Shown: positions 18,161 to 28,959 of the stretch, one piece after another
Layout: every line of letters begins with the position of its first letter
Numbering within the stretch: position 1 is the stretch's first letter
From: Flectonema sp. DT1601
Taxonomy: Eukaryota > Euglenozoa > Diplonemea > Diplonemida > Diplonemidae
DNA: 64,000 bases
Direction of reading: 5' to 3'
NCBI GenBank assembly: GCA_964019425.1
Contig: OZ025799.1
Location: forward strand, 1,054,001 to 1,118,000
The notes under the pieces: generated by a model
Databases searched by the model: none
Told to the model about the DNA's origin: nothing
The model's input: only the letters and a program-made list of their open reading frames with translations
Position numbers and translations under genes: made by a program

Positions 18161-20680
18161 ATGTTAACCGCGGCAATCATCACAGTTAGTGTTGTGATGT
18201 CGAAGCCGATCACAGAACCTTGGAAAGAAATACATTCATACACGAAAACAGGTCCAGCAGTAGCAGTCTCACCAGATCCCTTGATTCAATATAGATGGTC
18301 TAAGGACAGTGATTTAATTAATCTGCAGTATTATAAAAGCAAACCAATTGCTGCTACTTCGATTCCAAGTGATGCTTTTGTTGGATTAGAAAGTTTAAAA
18401 ACTGATCATGTGAATGTGACGTGTCTGAAACCTGGAAAAATATTCATTGAATTCGGAACAGAAAGAGCTTCTTGGATGGAATGGAAAACTAACACTTCAA
18501 CGGCGGGTGTACTCGCTGCTATTGGTGAGTATAATCAGCCTTATACAAAAAAAACACTGGTACCGACAGTATACGACAACAACACCTATCGTTTAGAAAC
18601 AAACCCACAGCTGTATGAAGGAGTGAGGTATGGTTGGATATTTCAAGAAGAAGTGAAAGACTTCAAGCCTTGGAAAATAACTTCATTCGAACTCCTTTCT
18701 CAAATCAAACCCGTCAACTACACCGGCAGCTATAACTCCACTGATAATATTATCAACAAGATATGGTACACTGGAGCTTATGCGAGTAGGTTGAATATGA
18801 ATACTAATTATTTTTGCAGCATCTTAATTGATCGCGGGGATCGGGTTGCAATCCAAGGAGATGGTCATCCAACAATGGCAGCGGCTCTGGTTGCATTCTC
18901 AGGTTCAGAATCACTCGTTTTTACTGAACTTAACAACACTGATAGCGCAGAACATCCTGTTGTTGATCAGGGAATCCTCGCCTATCCACTTTATTGGACG
19001 ATGACTGCAAACGACTATTTCTGGGCTAGTGGAAATGTAACAGGATACATCCGTTATAGAAGTAGTATTAAAAAGATTATCGATGCTCGAGTTCACGATT
19101 TCGGAACCAAATATCTAACGTGGATGGGATGGGATGATAGAGTCGATAATGGTTGGTGTAATCCCTGCAACATGGAAGCTACTCTTTCTTTAAAGGGACT
19201 GGTCGTAAAAGCTGTTAATGATTTTTCAAAAGCTTTATCCGGAGCTGGAGATCAGGTCACATCTGAAGAGTATGAGAAAATTGGAAAAAACTTAACATCG
19301 ATAATGCGTGAAGACACTCCAGAAGGAAAGCCTTGGTACACCACCTACGGCTTACATGCTATTTCAAATGCCATAAATGCTGGAGTTGCGAAGCCTTCTG
19401 AATTTGATGATATATTTCATCAGAATTTCAATAATTCGATAACCATCTGCAGTTGGAGTCCTTTTAACTCGTACTACATATTACAAGCTCTTGGAAACAT
19501 GGGAAAGATGGACTACGCCATGGCTATGATGAGGCTCTGTTGGGGTCAGTTATTCGAATTAAACGAAGGTTGTTTTTGGGAACTGTATTCCCCGGAATGG
19601 AATTCATTTATGAAGTTTGGTGATAAAGCTCCGACGAGACCCAGTTATTGCCATCCTTGGAGTGATGGTCCAACTCATTTCTTAACATGGTTTCACAGTG
19701 GAATTCGCCAGCTTTCACCAGGTCATCATGAAATAGCGATAGTTCCTTCATTCTCTGAAAGCAATAAAGATGTTGAGGGTAAGATTATGACCTCTTTTGG
19801 GGAGGTTGAAACGAAAATAATTTCCGACAATTTCGGTAATTGGGAAATTCAAATAACATCCAACGTAAAGGGAATCGTAGCAATCCCAACATCATTCGGA
19901 TCTTGTCAAGTTAGAGATGTAAAAATAAATAAGATTGACGCGATGAAATTTCTTTCAACGAGAACGAACTTTCCAACCTTATCAGAGTATGAGATTGAAA
20001 CGAGAAATATATTTGAAATTGAAAGTGGAATGACAACAGTTTTGGTTTCTTTTGGAGATGATTGTCATCAGATAATCGACAAAGTGATCACAGATGAAGG
20101 AATCCCACACTTTCCACCTTTTCCAGTTCCAAAATATAAAACCACCGGTTCAGTAGATACCAAAACCACAGGGTTCAATTGGATGAAGCACTATGGGAAA
20201 TCAGGATACGTTCTCTATGCCTATAAAAATGGAAATGATATTTCAATGATGCCGTCATGGGCGAATGTTAGTTTCTATGCTGGAGGGACTATGCCGAGAA
20301 CATTTATAGGTTCTACTTTGAATGAACCAATGTACCTCCAAGACCCTGAAGATCCTGAAGGAGAACGTAAGTTGGGACTAATTGGAGTACCGTTATCAGA
20401 TGGTCAACAGGGAATCGTCATTGATGTTAACGTGACTACTAAAACACACTATAGAGCAACCGTCTACATCGCCGCCGGACCTGGAAATTCAAGCGCCATC
20501 CGCACAATGGATTTATTAGGTAACATGATAACACCAACTCCATATATTGATGATGCGACCAGAGGTGTTTACTACACCGTTAAGAAAAGAGATTCCGCCG
20601 GGGTTCGATTCCGTGTCATGGGTCAAAACGGAGGATTATTTGTTTCTGCTGTTTTTATTGATCCTTTAGCTGAAGAATAG
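18161..20680 (+). CDS. Secreted GH78-like alpha-L-rhamnosidase family protein
   Basis: 839 residues with an N-terminal hydrophobic stretch (LTAAIITVSVVMS) suggesting secretion and many N-x-S/T sequons. The middle looks like the six-hairpin glycosidase fold of GH78: WYTGAYASRLNMNTNYFCSI, LIDRGDRVAIQGDGHPTMAA, WFHSGIRQLSPGHHEIAIVP and the conserved CHPWSDGPTHFLTW. GH78 enzymes release L-rhamnose from plant and algal glycans. The acidic catalytic block, usually D-x-P-x-R-x-E-x2-GW-x-GD, is altered here to DRGDRVAIQGDGHP, so activity or specificity may differ. About 200 extra residues follow the catalytic domain. A poly-A run adjoins the ATG. There is no intron. Confidence 0.85.
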   Translation: MLTAAIITVSVVMSKPITEPWKEIHSYTKTGPAVAVSPDPLIQYRWSKDSDLINLQYYKSKPIAATSIPSDAFVGLESLKTDHVNVTCLKPGKIFIEFGTERASWMEWKTNTSTAGVLAAIGEYNQPYTKKTLVPTVYDNNTYRLETNPQLYEGVRYGWIFQEEVKDFKPWKITSFELLSQIKPVNYTGSYNSTDNIINKIWYTGAYASRLNMNTNYFCSILIDRGDRVAIQGDGHPTMAAALVAFSGSESLVFTELNNTDSAEHPVVDQGILAYPLYWTMTANDYFWASGNVTGYIRYRSSIKKIIDARVHDFGTKYLTWMGWDDRVDNGWCNPCNMEATLSLKGLVVKAVNDFSKALSGAGDQVTSEEYEKIGKNLTSIMREDTPEGKPWYTTYGLHAISNAINAGVAKPSEFDDIFHQNFNNSITICSWSPFNSYYILQALGNMGKMDYAMAMMRLCWGQLFELNEGCFWELYSPEWNSFMKFGDKAPTRPSYCHPWSDGPTHFLTWFHSGIRQLSPGHHEIAIVPSFSESNKDVEGKIMTSFGEVETKIISDNFGNWEIQITSNVKGIVAIPTSFGSCQVRDVKINKIDAMKFLSTRTNFPTLSEYEIETRNIFEIESGMTTVLVSFGDDCHQIIDKVITDEGIPHFPPFPVPKYKTTGSVDTKTTGFNWMKHYGKSGYVLYAYKNGNDISMMPSWANVSFYAGGTMPRTFIGSTLNEPMYLQDPEDPEGERKLGLIGVPLSDGQQGIVIDVNVTTKTHYRATVYIAAGPGNSSAIRTMDLLGNMITPTPYIDDATRGVYYTVKKRDSAGVRFRVMGQNGGLFVSAVFIDPLAEE

Positions 20681-21239
20681 ATAAACATATTTAAATTAAA
20701 TTTTTAGTGTTTTTTTTTTTTTTTTTTTTTAAAACTGATTTCCCCTTTCCATAGGATTAGTCTTTCCCCTTTCCGTATATGTTTCATAAATCTATATTGA
20801 TTGCTAGGAAACAATCTGTCGATAAGTTGGTAAGTTTGCAAAAGAAAGAAATCGTGACAAGGTGTCCCCAAGTGTGCTTACGTTCTTTGTTTTTTTTTTT
20901 TGTTGTACCAAAAAATCAACTCCGGGTGTTGTCAGAGTTAACTGAATGTAAATTTTCTTAGAATTCCTTTTTTAGTTTTACGGTTCACACAAACTCTTAT
21001 CAATGATGGATTGCTTTCCCTTCTTTAGGTTCGTATTTTACACGCTAACAAATTTCTTCCGGCTATTTTTATTTTTCCGTTCGTATTTCTCCAAGTGATA
21101 ACAACACAGGTACCTGCCTTGGTTGAGGTACAAGAGGTAGTAAAAAACGTGTATTTTTTTTTTTTTTTTTTTGTATTATATAAAGAAGTCTGTGGATTAT
21201 TATTTTATTAATTACTTCATCAGGTGATATCTTAATTGA
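20681..21239. other. Intergenic, no gene seen
   Basis: A/T runs and spacer. An acceptor-like ACTTCATCAG ends at 21223, 16 nt upstream of the next start codon. Confidence 0.55.
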
Positions 21240-23579
21240 ATGAATGAGGAGGAGGAAGCAGCAGAGGATCACTTGGAGACGGCATCGAATGCTTCTTCGA
21301 CATCAGGTGAGGGTCCTCCAACACCAACTGCAGTAGGAGAAAGTGTTAGAAATCCTGTTGAGGAACAGACTCCACACAGAGCAACTCTCTCAGATCCAGG
21401 TGATGACAGCAGTCGTGAGTCTGATGCTGTTGTCTCATCTGTTGAGGAACCAGAACCAGAACCAGCAGCAGCAGAAGAAGAATCACCCTCAACAGATACT
21501 TCAAGAACTGCTCATACTCCAACTACTCGACATTCTGATTCTCCCAGCAGTGATGAGGAACCAAAAGGAGGGTTTTTTAGTTTACTCTGCTGTGGAAAGA
21601 GTAAACAAAAAAAGAGAACCACCGCCAGATCCAATCCTGAGAGACCAACAACAGCAGCATCACCAACACCAACACCACCTGACAGCGACAGTGAGAATAA
21701 AGGTTGTTTATCTGGGTTACTTTGCTGTGGTAAGAAACCTCAAAAAAAGAAACGTCGGACAAGACATGGACCAGATCGAGACCTCCCGGAACACTCTGAT
21801 GTGAACACTGACGATGAAGGAACGTTACTTCAACCAGCTGAGGCTGTAGTACACAACACTTCTCGTAGTTTACCTCCATTAACATTCTGTGGTAAGGAAG
21901 TTGGTATCTTGAGCTTGGTTGATCCAAAGATTCATTTTATAAATAGTCAAACATGTCCTGGAAGAGCTCTCGTACATCATTCTGCGGAAATATGGAAAGA
22001 TCAAAACACACTTATAGTAATACCTGAGAAGACTGTGAGTGTATTTTTATATAATCTTAAAGAAGGTACACCTCGGATGTATCAAATATCACCGAACATT
22101 AATATCCCAAGCGCGCAATTAGCGAAAGACTTCGCTACGGAAGTAACAGTCCCGCGTTTGGTTAGTCTTCGGACTCTTTCGGTAACTAAATTCATAAGAT
22201 TCTCAGACTGTCTCGATAAAGATACTTTTGTGTTTATCCCCTCTTGGAAGGGTGAACCCGACACAACTGGAACTGTTATTAAACGGAGCGCCAAACAAAT
22301 AAACCTAAATGGGGACGCTCTCACTGTTACTGCGGATACAAAACTATGTGGAAAGTGGTTAGAGGGATTGTTTGCTATTCCTCTTTCTTGGGAAACTGTT
22401 TCACACGAACAAGACTATCGTGAAATAACTGAGCAAGACGATGAATATAAATTCGAAGAAGTTTCATTTCGATCAGAAAAAATTAGAGTTCCAGTTAAAA
22501 AATCGATTGATCCGGAATCGAACTTGACTTCAAAAACTTCGATATTATTATCACTGAGTATTCTGCTTGAGAAGAGTATTGGTGACTTACAACTGTCGAA
22601 AGGAATTGTAAAACTAAAACCAACTATGATATTATCACCGCATACTGGTAAGAAACATGCATTCTTACCAAAAATTAAAAGAGAAGAGCTCGCAGAGGCA
22701 TTCAATCTCCCTGTCGACGCGATTCGCTTATCAACGACAGTACCTCGAACTGTTGCACAATGTGGGATTTCCACCACTATCAATTTTAAGTTCTCTGATA
22801 ATGCATCTGTTTGTATCGTAATTCTAGCTGGAAGCAGTCATGATCAGAATTTGACAATCGCATGTCGGAAGGCAGGGATTCAACCAGCGATTCCATACTT
22901 AAAGTGTTCATGTCAGTTGATATGGGGTGAAGTGATCTCCCTTGAAGGTAATAAGAGTGTAGATATTTATCCGTTAGAGAAAAAGATAGCAGTTCAAGTA
23001 GGATCAGAAATATGTGAATTAGTTGTACCCTTTGGGAGTTGTGGGTGGGGAAGTTTGCCGAAATCGTTTCAAAAATCATTCGAAGACGGTGATCCCAATG
23101 CGGAGGATATTCGAAGGTTGTTATCTCATGATAAGAACTTTACTGAATTACCAGAAACACTCAGGTTTTGTTATCCAATAAAAAGAGTTGGATATCAAAT
23201 AAACAACGACACTTCCATATCTGGTTACGTAAACATCCATCATGGTTGGGATCAGGAACGTGTTCAGTCTCAAATTTCCAAAACTGGAGTTGACTTCTTT
23301 CTAAGTGACCCGATTGACTATAATAACATCACTTCAACTTCAGTTATTAATGTGAAGACTCCTAAATTTGTTACGATTGTAGCAGGTCCTCAGGTTCATC
23401 TTGTTCGAGTGACACCTTCGCAATCTGTGAAGAGTTCCACAGCTAAGATCCTATTCGCGGATATGGACAAGTTAATATTTAGTCGAACTCATCCAACTTC
23501 TGAATCAGATGTCTCAGACACGTCATGGGATGTGCTCGAGGGAGGTGAACATTTCCTTGTCACACTCAAAAAAAATTAA
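21240..23579 (+). CDS. Unknown 779-aa protein with twin LLCCGK motifs
   Basis: I do not recognise the family. Residues 1-210 are acidic, Ser/Thr/Pro/Glu-rich and probably disordered. Within them two copies of a short motif occur 45 residues apart: GGFFSLLCCGKSKQKKR (near 110) and GCLSGLLCCGKKPQKKKRR (near 155). Hydrophobic residues, a Cys pair and a polybasic run are typical of S-acylated membrane anchors. Residues 215-779 form a folded-looking, beta-rich region without clear motifs; VVPFGSCGWGSLP and VTIVAGPQVHLVRV are typical segments. There is no signal peptide or intron. I infer a peripheral membrane scaffold. Confidence 0.85.
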   Translation: MNEEEEAAEDHLETASNASSTSGEGPPTPTAVGESVRNPVEEQTPHRATLSDPGDDSSRESDAVVSSVEEPEPEPAAAEEESPSTDTSRTAHTPTTRHSDSPSSDEEPKGGFFSLLCCGKSKQKKRTTARSNPERPTTAASPTPTPPDSDSENKGCLSGLLCCGKKPQKKKRRTRHGPDRDLPEHSDVNTDDEGTLLQPAEAVVHNTSRSLPPLTFCGKEVGILSLVDPKIHFINSQTCPGRALVHHSAEIWKDQNTLIVIPEKTVSVFLYNLKEGTPRMYQISPNINIPSAQLAKDFATEVTVPRLVSLRTLSVTKFIRFSDCLDKDTFVFIPSWKGEPDTTGTVIKRSAKQINLNGDALTVTADTKLCGKWLEGLFAIPLSWETVSHEQDYREITEQDDEYKFEEVSFRSEKIRVPVKKSIDPESNLTSKTSILLSLSILLEKSIGDLQLSKGIVKLKPTMILSPHTGKKHAFLPKIKREELAEAFNLPVDAIRLSTTVPRTVAQCGISTTINFKFSDNASVCIVILAGSSHDQNLTIACRKAGIQPAIPYLKCSCQLIWGEVISLEGNKSVDIYPLEKKIAVQVGSEICELVVPFGSCGWGSLPKSFQKSFEDGDPNAEDIRRLLSHDKNFTELPETLRFCYPIKRVGYQINNDTSISGYVNIHHGWDQERVQSQISKTGVDFFLSDPIDYNNITSTSVINVKTPKFVTIVAGPQVHLVRVTPSQSVKSSTAKILFADMDKLIFSRTHPTSESDVSDTSWDVLEGGEHFLVTLKKN

Positions 23580-24593
23580 AGATGGCAGCAACCAACCAAC
23601 CAACCAACTTTTTTTTTTTTTTTTTTTGTTGTTGTTATTGTTGTTGCACCGTGGTCGGAGAAGAAACTATTCAGATTGAAAGCCGTTATTTCTTATGGTC
23701 TCGTGAAGTTACTCTTCCTCATGTGACAGGATTCTGTCTGCTTATCAACGGATACAAGGCTTGTCATCTGAATGGACTTTTTTTGATGCTGGTGATTTTC
23801 GATAAAATTAGTTGGGGGAAAAAAACGACAGCATATTTTACATTAGTGCTGTTTTTTTTTTTTTTTTTTTTTTTTTTCCCTCCTTAATTTCTCTGTTTTG
23901 TTAGACGGTTTTGTTCATGACCTTCGTGCATCTCTTTGAAACCGAATAATGTATTTTGAGAAAAAAAAAAAGGATTGTTGTTGCGTACTTCGAACCATCA
24001 ACAACCACTTACTGTATATCACACCGTGTCTATTTCTATTTCTATTGATATAAAGCCATTTTGTTATGAAGGATGGCTCAGCTGATAGGTGGCGCTGATA
24101 TCTCTCGAGGCACTATCCACCTTTTTATGTTAGGCGTGAGTTTTATTGTGGAGGAAAAAAAAAAAAAAAAGGTACCGCCAAAGTATCTTCTAGCGGACTG
24201 CCTCTGAATCCGATTCAAATAAAAGGGAAAGTCACCTTGTATCGTTTTTTTTTTGTTTTTCCTTTTTTTTTTTTTTTATATTTCTGTAGTAACTTGTTTT
24301 TTTTTATATTCATTTATTTATTGTGTTATGTTCATTATGTTTGGTTGTATTTCTTTTTCACCCCCCTCTTACAACTGCGTTTTTTTTCTTGCAGCAATAT
24401 AAAATGAGTTTCTCTGAACCGCTTCTCCTTTTCATTGCAACCAGGGTTTTGTCGAACCCTACATTCGATTTAGCCAGTTTCAAGTTTACTATATATTTAT
24501 TTCAATATTTCTTATTGAGATCATTTCTGTTGAAATGTGTATTTTTATTAAAACTTCCCTTCTTCAGGATGGCTATTTAATTGGTAGAGCCGT
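23580..24593. other. Intergenic with an inverted M1 element
   Basis: No gene is supported. It contains M1 copy E on the minus strand (23667-23774), T runs near 23850 and 24250, and a pyrimidine-rich acceptor ending at 24566. Just after the acceptor a four-codon upstream frame (ATG GCT ATT TAA) precedes the main start codon at 24594. Confidence 0.55.
23667..23774 (-). mobile_element. MITE-like element, copy E, inverted (family M1)
   Basis: On the minus strand it reads ATTCAGATGACAAGCC... GCAGACAGAATCCTGTCACA ... CATAAGAAATAACGGCTTTC AATCTGAATAG, matching copies B-D in the same order. It is the best-preserved copy and the only inverted one. Both ends carry the inverted CTATTCAGAT-type terminus. 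About 108 bp. Confidence 0.75.
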
Positions 24594-27500
24594 ATGGTTA
24601 AAATATTTGGTGTAAAGTCACCGACATTCGGACTCGGTGCTGCAAAGGAAGCGATCGCAAAAACCAAACAACAAGTTGGAAAGACAGGCGAACTAATCCA
24701 GAAACATGCGTACATGGGTACTGCAAAGACGGTAGTCAAAGAGAAAGTTGTGATTTCTGTAAAACTCAGAGATGAGTTACCAATTGGAGTGACAGTAAAG
24801 ACAATGAAGGAACCGAAAAGTACCAACAACTACGGTAAAGTTCAAGAGTACATGGATAAAGAAGGTGTTGTTGTTTCTTACCTTCCAGGTAATCACATGA
24901 TTAGACTTCGTTTCAAAGACGGTTCTATCCGCGCCTGGATGTTTGAGGATGTTCTCGTCAGCCCAACAGATATTCAACACATCGAAGAAGAACGCGAAGA
25001 GTTCTGTCCTGCAAAGAGTAGCGCTGGCGGAACTGGTCTCAGAAAAGGTGACGACCCACTCGATCCTCCGGAAAAAAGCAGCGAAACTGACGAAAAACCA
25101 ACCGAAATAAAAGATAAAAAAAAAGCTATTTCATCAAAACCAGAACATGATGACCTCACAACTGCATTAGACCCAGTGGTTCAAGCAGTCCGCAATGGTG
25201 AGTGGATAGAAGGAAAGGATGCAACATCTGGACGACCGTATTGGTGGAATGCTGACAGTAGAGAAACAACGTGGGACTTACGTAAGATTCTAGTCGGACC
25301 TGATGGAGAACCCATCCGAGCTCAACCTCGTTACTACCCTCGACAGTTAGTAATTGAAACTGAAGGTGAACACTCAGGAGTCTACGGTCAGACTAACACC
25401 CTCGTGAATGACTTACCCTCTTGGTATAATAGAGCTAATAAGTTCTGGCTCTTCAGTACCGTAAATCATCATTGGTTTGTTTTGTTTATTTATTTTACTC
25501 TCAACTGAGGTAGTTGGTATCATTTAAAATTATAAACAACCAGGGCAATCACGAATAAGAAATCTGACTTCTCCCTTCCTGAGAATCAACTTTACACCAG
25601 CACAGAACTTCTACTAAGTGGTGTGAGACATGCGAGGAAGAGTCCTGATGAGATGCACGAATCATGGGCGTTGGAAGCAACACAAGAATCGAGAAAAGTA
25701 GCAATATCAAAATCACTTGCAGATGGATCACAATTCCTATTAGATACCTTTTATGCTTTACATCATCCAGAGGGAGCAGGTAAGGTTGGCGTTCTTATAA
25801 AGAAAATAACAGACGGATCCTACACACTTCAACAAGTAGTCGACAGACTCTGCATCAATCACAAAGTAGATGACCACCAGTGGAAAGGAAACCCACCACG
25901 AGCACTTGTTAGACATCGGATTACAATGTACACAAAACAGATGAATATCAGTTCATCTACTTGGAACCAATTAGAAGTTGTTGTAGGGAGATGTACGTCA
26001 CCACAATTATTAGATGCTGAAATGATTAAACTTTGTAACATGACTAACGGTAATCCAGAACAATGGATAGGCGACTATCCTGAAGCACTACGACCACCAA
26101 TCTTATCAGAAGACTATGTCAGATGTAGAATTGATTGTCTGAATGCTATTCACGGTAATAATTCAACTGAAGTAGATGCTGATAATGTCATAGAAAGAGT
26201 AATCGAAGGAGGTGAGAATTTCAAAGGAGTTCTCTTCCAGCAATGTAACACTCTCGGAGTAGATCCCACAGAGTGGATTGCTGAGGTACCTGTCCCTTTA
26301 GTCGAATGGATAATAAATCAGTTCTTACAAACTTTTGATCCCAACGGTCGTGGCGGTGAAACCAAACCTGTCGCACTCGATATCACAGCTGGAAAATACA
26401 CCCTCGACGATGTCTTAACAAGAATGTGTGATCGTTGGTTTGATAAAGGTGCTAACAAGTCTGATTGGGTTGGAGATTACCCCTCGGCAATGAAATCATT
26501 TTATAAAAATGGTGAGACTGGTGTTGCTGTACTAAAAGAAACGAAGTCTTTAAGGAATGCGATTGATGACGCGAGGTTTAAGTTTAGAGCTTTTGCGATG
26601 TTGAATGAACTCCCACAGGGAACTCATCCAATAGAACACTTAGAAAACAGAATACGAAGAACAACAACTGTTAACGAACTCACTGCTTGTGTTAACGGAA
26701 TCATGGAAGACTATTTTGACAGAGCAGAAGTCCCTCGCTCTTTAAGATATTTATGGAGAGGTGATGACCCTCCAGCACTACTACGGTATCGGTTAGATGA
26801 ACTCTTACAGGCACATCACAAATCATCTTCTCACGCTCACATGAGAGATACGTTGCTTCAACAAATCTTGTCAGGTAAGGTTCAGAGAGACGACGCAATT
26901 GAGTTTATCTGTCAAGAAATTGACGCGAATCCAATACGATGGAAAGGAGCATTCCCACTAGCACTCCGAGTCAAAACTGTTCCGAGGGATGATTTCCCAG
27001 AACTCCCTGAAGAACCCCATATGCAAGAAGCTATCGTATCAGATAGAGAACCAGAAGTGAAATTTGCTGAAGCAGCAACATCATTATTGACACCTGAGGA
27101 AGTATCAATCGCTAATAAAAGTATTGCAAGTAATGTTCACTTAACAAAAGAACCCGTCAATTCTATTCTAGTGGATCGCAGGGTGGATTCATCTGACTCC
27201 GATAGCGATAATTTTCCAAAGCATTCCTTCGTAAAGCTTCCACCAGTTCCTCCAAAGGAACCTTTTATGGACGGAAATGAGAATAGTACTTTCGCAAAAT
27301 TCTCTAATCCGAGTGTTGGAGAATCTATTTTTGATAAGGAGAATGTTGATCCCCTTCCAAGTCCAAACTTTTTCGGAGCATCAGACTCCCCAACCAGATC
27401 ACAATTAATGAGCAGAGCTCAGGTATCACCAGGACATGTGGACCCTAACATCGCAAAATTCTCACTGTCAGAGGCTGACTTAGCATCCATGAGGGGGACT

Positions 27501-28055
27501 GGTAGTAGTAATGCTGCTGTTGTGGATGAACGTTTTCTTGCTTTTTGTACTTTTAAATTAGTAGTGTTTCACAGACTACACCACCTACCTCATGATGAGA
27601 TCCCAGCCATGGTAAGTACGATCTCATCGAGTGGTAAGAGTACAATTGTGTGTGACAACATCTTTAGACAATTGTGTGCTAATGTTTCAAGTAGTGGTGC
27701 TGTTCCTGCTCTGTGGGTTGGTCCCAAACCACCAGAACTTGTAAAGTATTGTTTAGAATCTTTCTTCTCTCGGTATCATGTTAAGTCTCTTCCTGCTGTG
27801 ATGCCTTTTGTGGATCTAATTTGCGGATCTGATGTTTCTCTGGATAAAGCTATGCATGTTCTGTGTATGGCTCATGGGGTTAACCCGTCTCTTTGGACTG
27901 GTCCCTTTCCTCATGAGTTGAAGCGTCCAAGGGTTGGGACACCAAATAGAACGTACAATCCACAGTTTGATCCGTATCAAAGATTACAACAAGAGGTTGA
28001 ACCTTTCTTACGTCCAGAGCAACAACTTCCTGGATTGCCAACTCACTTGTTGTAG
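24594..28055 (+). CDS. WW-domain protein with eight W-G-P-A-L repeats, two exons
   Basis: About 1113 residues. The N-terminal part has an SH3-like barrel segment (VVVSYLPGNHMIRLRFKDGS) and a WW domain (GEWIEGKDATSGRPYWWNAD, ETTWDL) near residues 205-235. A GT-AG intron (GTATAA...ACAACCAG, 25424-25543) restores the frame DLPSW|AITNKKSDF. The rest contains eight copies of a short motif, consensus LC-x(4-6)-G-x-[ND]-P-x2-W-x-G-x2-P-x-[AE]-L: WKGNPPRAL, WIGDYPEAL, WIAEVPVPL, WVGDYPSAM, WRGDDPPAL, WKGAFPLAL, WVGPKPPEL and WTGPFPHEL. Each sits in an apparently helical unit of about 65-75 residues. I know no such family. It is probably a scaffold built from a helical solenoid. The frame without the intron would stop at 25508. 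Confidence 0.85.
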
Positions 28056-28206
28056 TTGTTATTTATTATGTCAAATATTATCCATCGTTCTTGTGTTGTG
28101 AGACTTTCTACTTAACTCAGTATCTGTCGGCTGGGTAAGGGGAATGGTCCGAAGAAAGACTTTTTTAATGTTATTTGTTCTACGAAATTTTGCTTTTTTT
28201 TTCTTC

Positions 28207-28350
28207 TCATCTCGAAAGACATGTTTTACGAGCGAAAGAGAATTGTGGAAGCGTAACGTTAGCACCCTTTACTTTATAGGCTTGTTTCCGGTTGCGCACA
28301 AACAAAAACAAAGTGTGAGTATTATTTAGTGAGGTGCCGATTCTTTTTGA
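28207..28350 (+). repeat. Dispersed repeat R2
   Basis: About 145 bp with the boxes CATCTCGAAAGACATGTTTT, CGAAAGAGAATTGTGGAAGC, GGCTTGTTTCCGGTTGCGCA and GAGGTGCCGATTC. It is nearly identical to the copy at 50778-50911 and related to those at 35513 and 51250. No coding capacity. It may be SINE-like, but no RNA polymerase III promoter boxes are clear. Confidence 0.7.
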
Positions 28351-28664
28351 TTGACTAATAATAATAATTATTAACTAACGTATTTTGTCTGTGATCAGCA
28401 ATGTTGCCCTGAAACTACGTATTCCACAGTGTATTATGGAACAGCAGAACAATGTGTTTTTATGACTTTTTTTATTTTTATTTTTATATTATTTAATGTA
28501 GTGCAGTTTTTTTTTATAATAAACTCAAATATAAACTCGGTATTTGTCTGCGATCAGCAAAAAGTATAAGGCTTTGTCTGAGTGTTTTTTTTTTTTTTTT
28601 TTTTTTTTTTTTTCTCCTTCCAAATTTTCTAGGAAACCAAAACATGATAACCTGTTACTGTATT

Positions 28665-28697
<33 letters not shown>

Positions 28698-28959
28698 GAG
28701 TACCGCGGCTGTGACTCTGAAGTGCTATGCAACTTGTGGGACCTCGTCATTTGTTTTATAAAAAAATATAAAAAATAATAATCTAAGAACGTTTACTTTG
28801 TATATTCACTTATTTAGTCTTCCTCCTTGTTGCTTTGCGAATCGCTCGCATGTATGACCTTTTGTACCTGTGAAGTCGATGCCACTAAGAACTATTGTTT
28901 TGAGGAAAACAAGAATGCTAATTTTTATTTATTTATTAATTATTATTTATTATTCACGA

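Noticed and set aside
24060-24130. Possible small RNA (GATGGCTCAGCTGATAGGTG... ending in T run)
   Set aside because: It has an A-box-like start and a weak hairpin but no B box and no cloverleaf; not enough to call.
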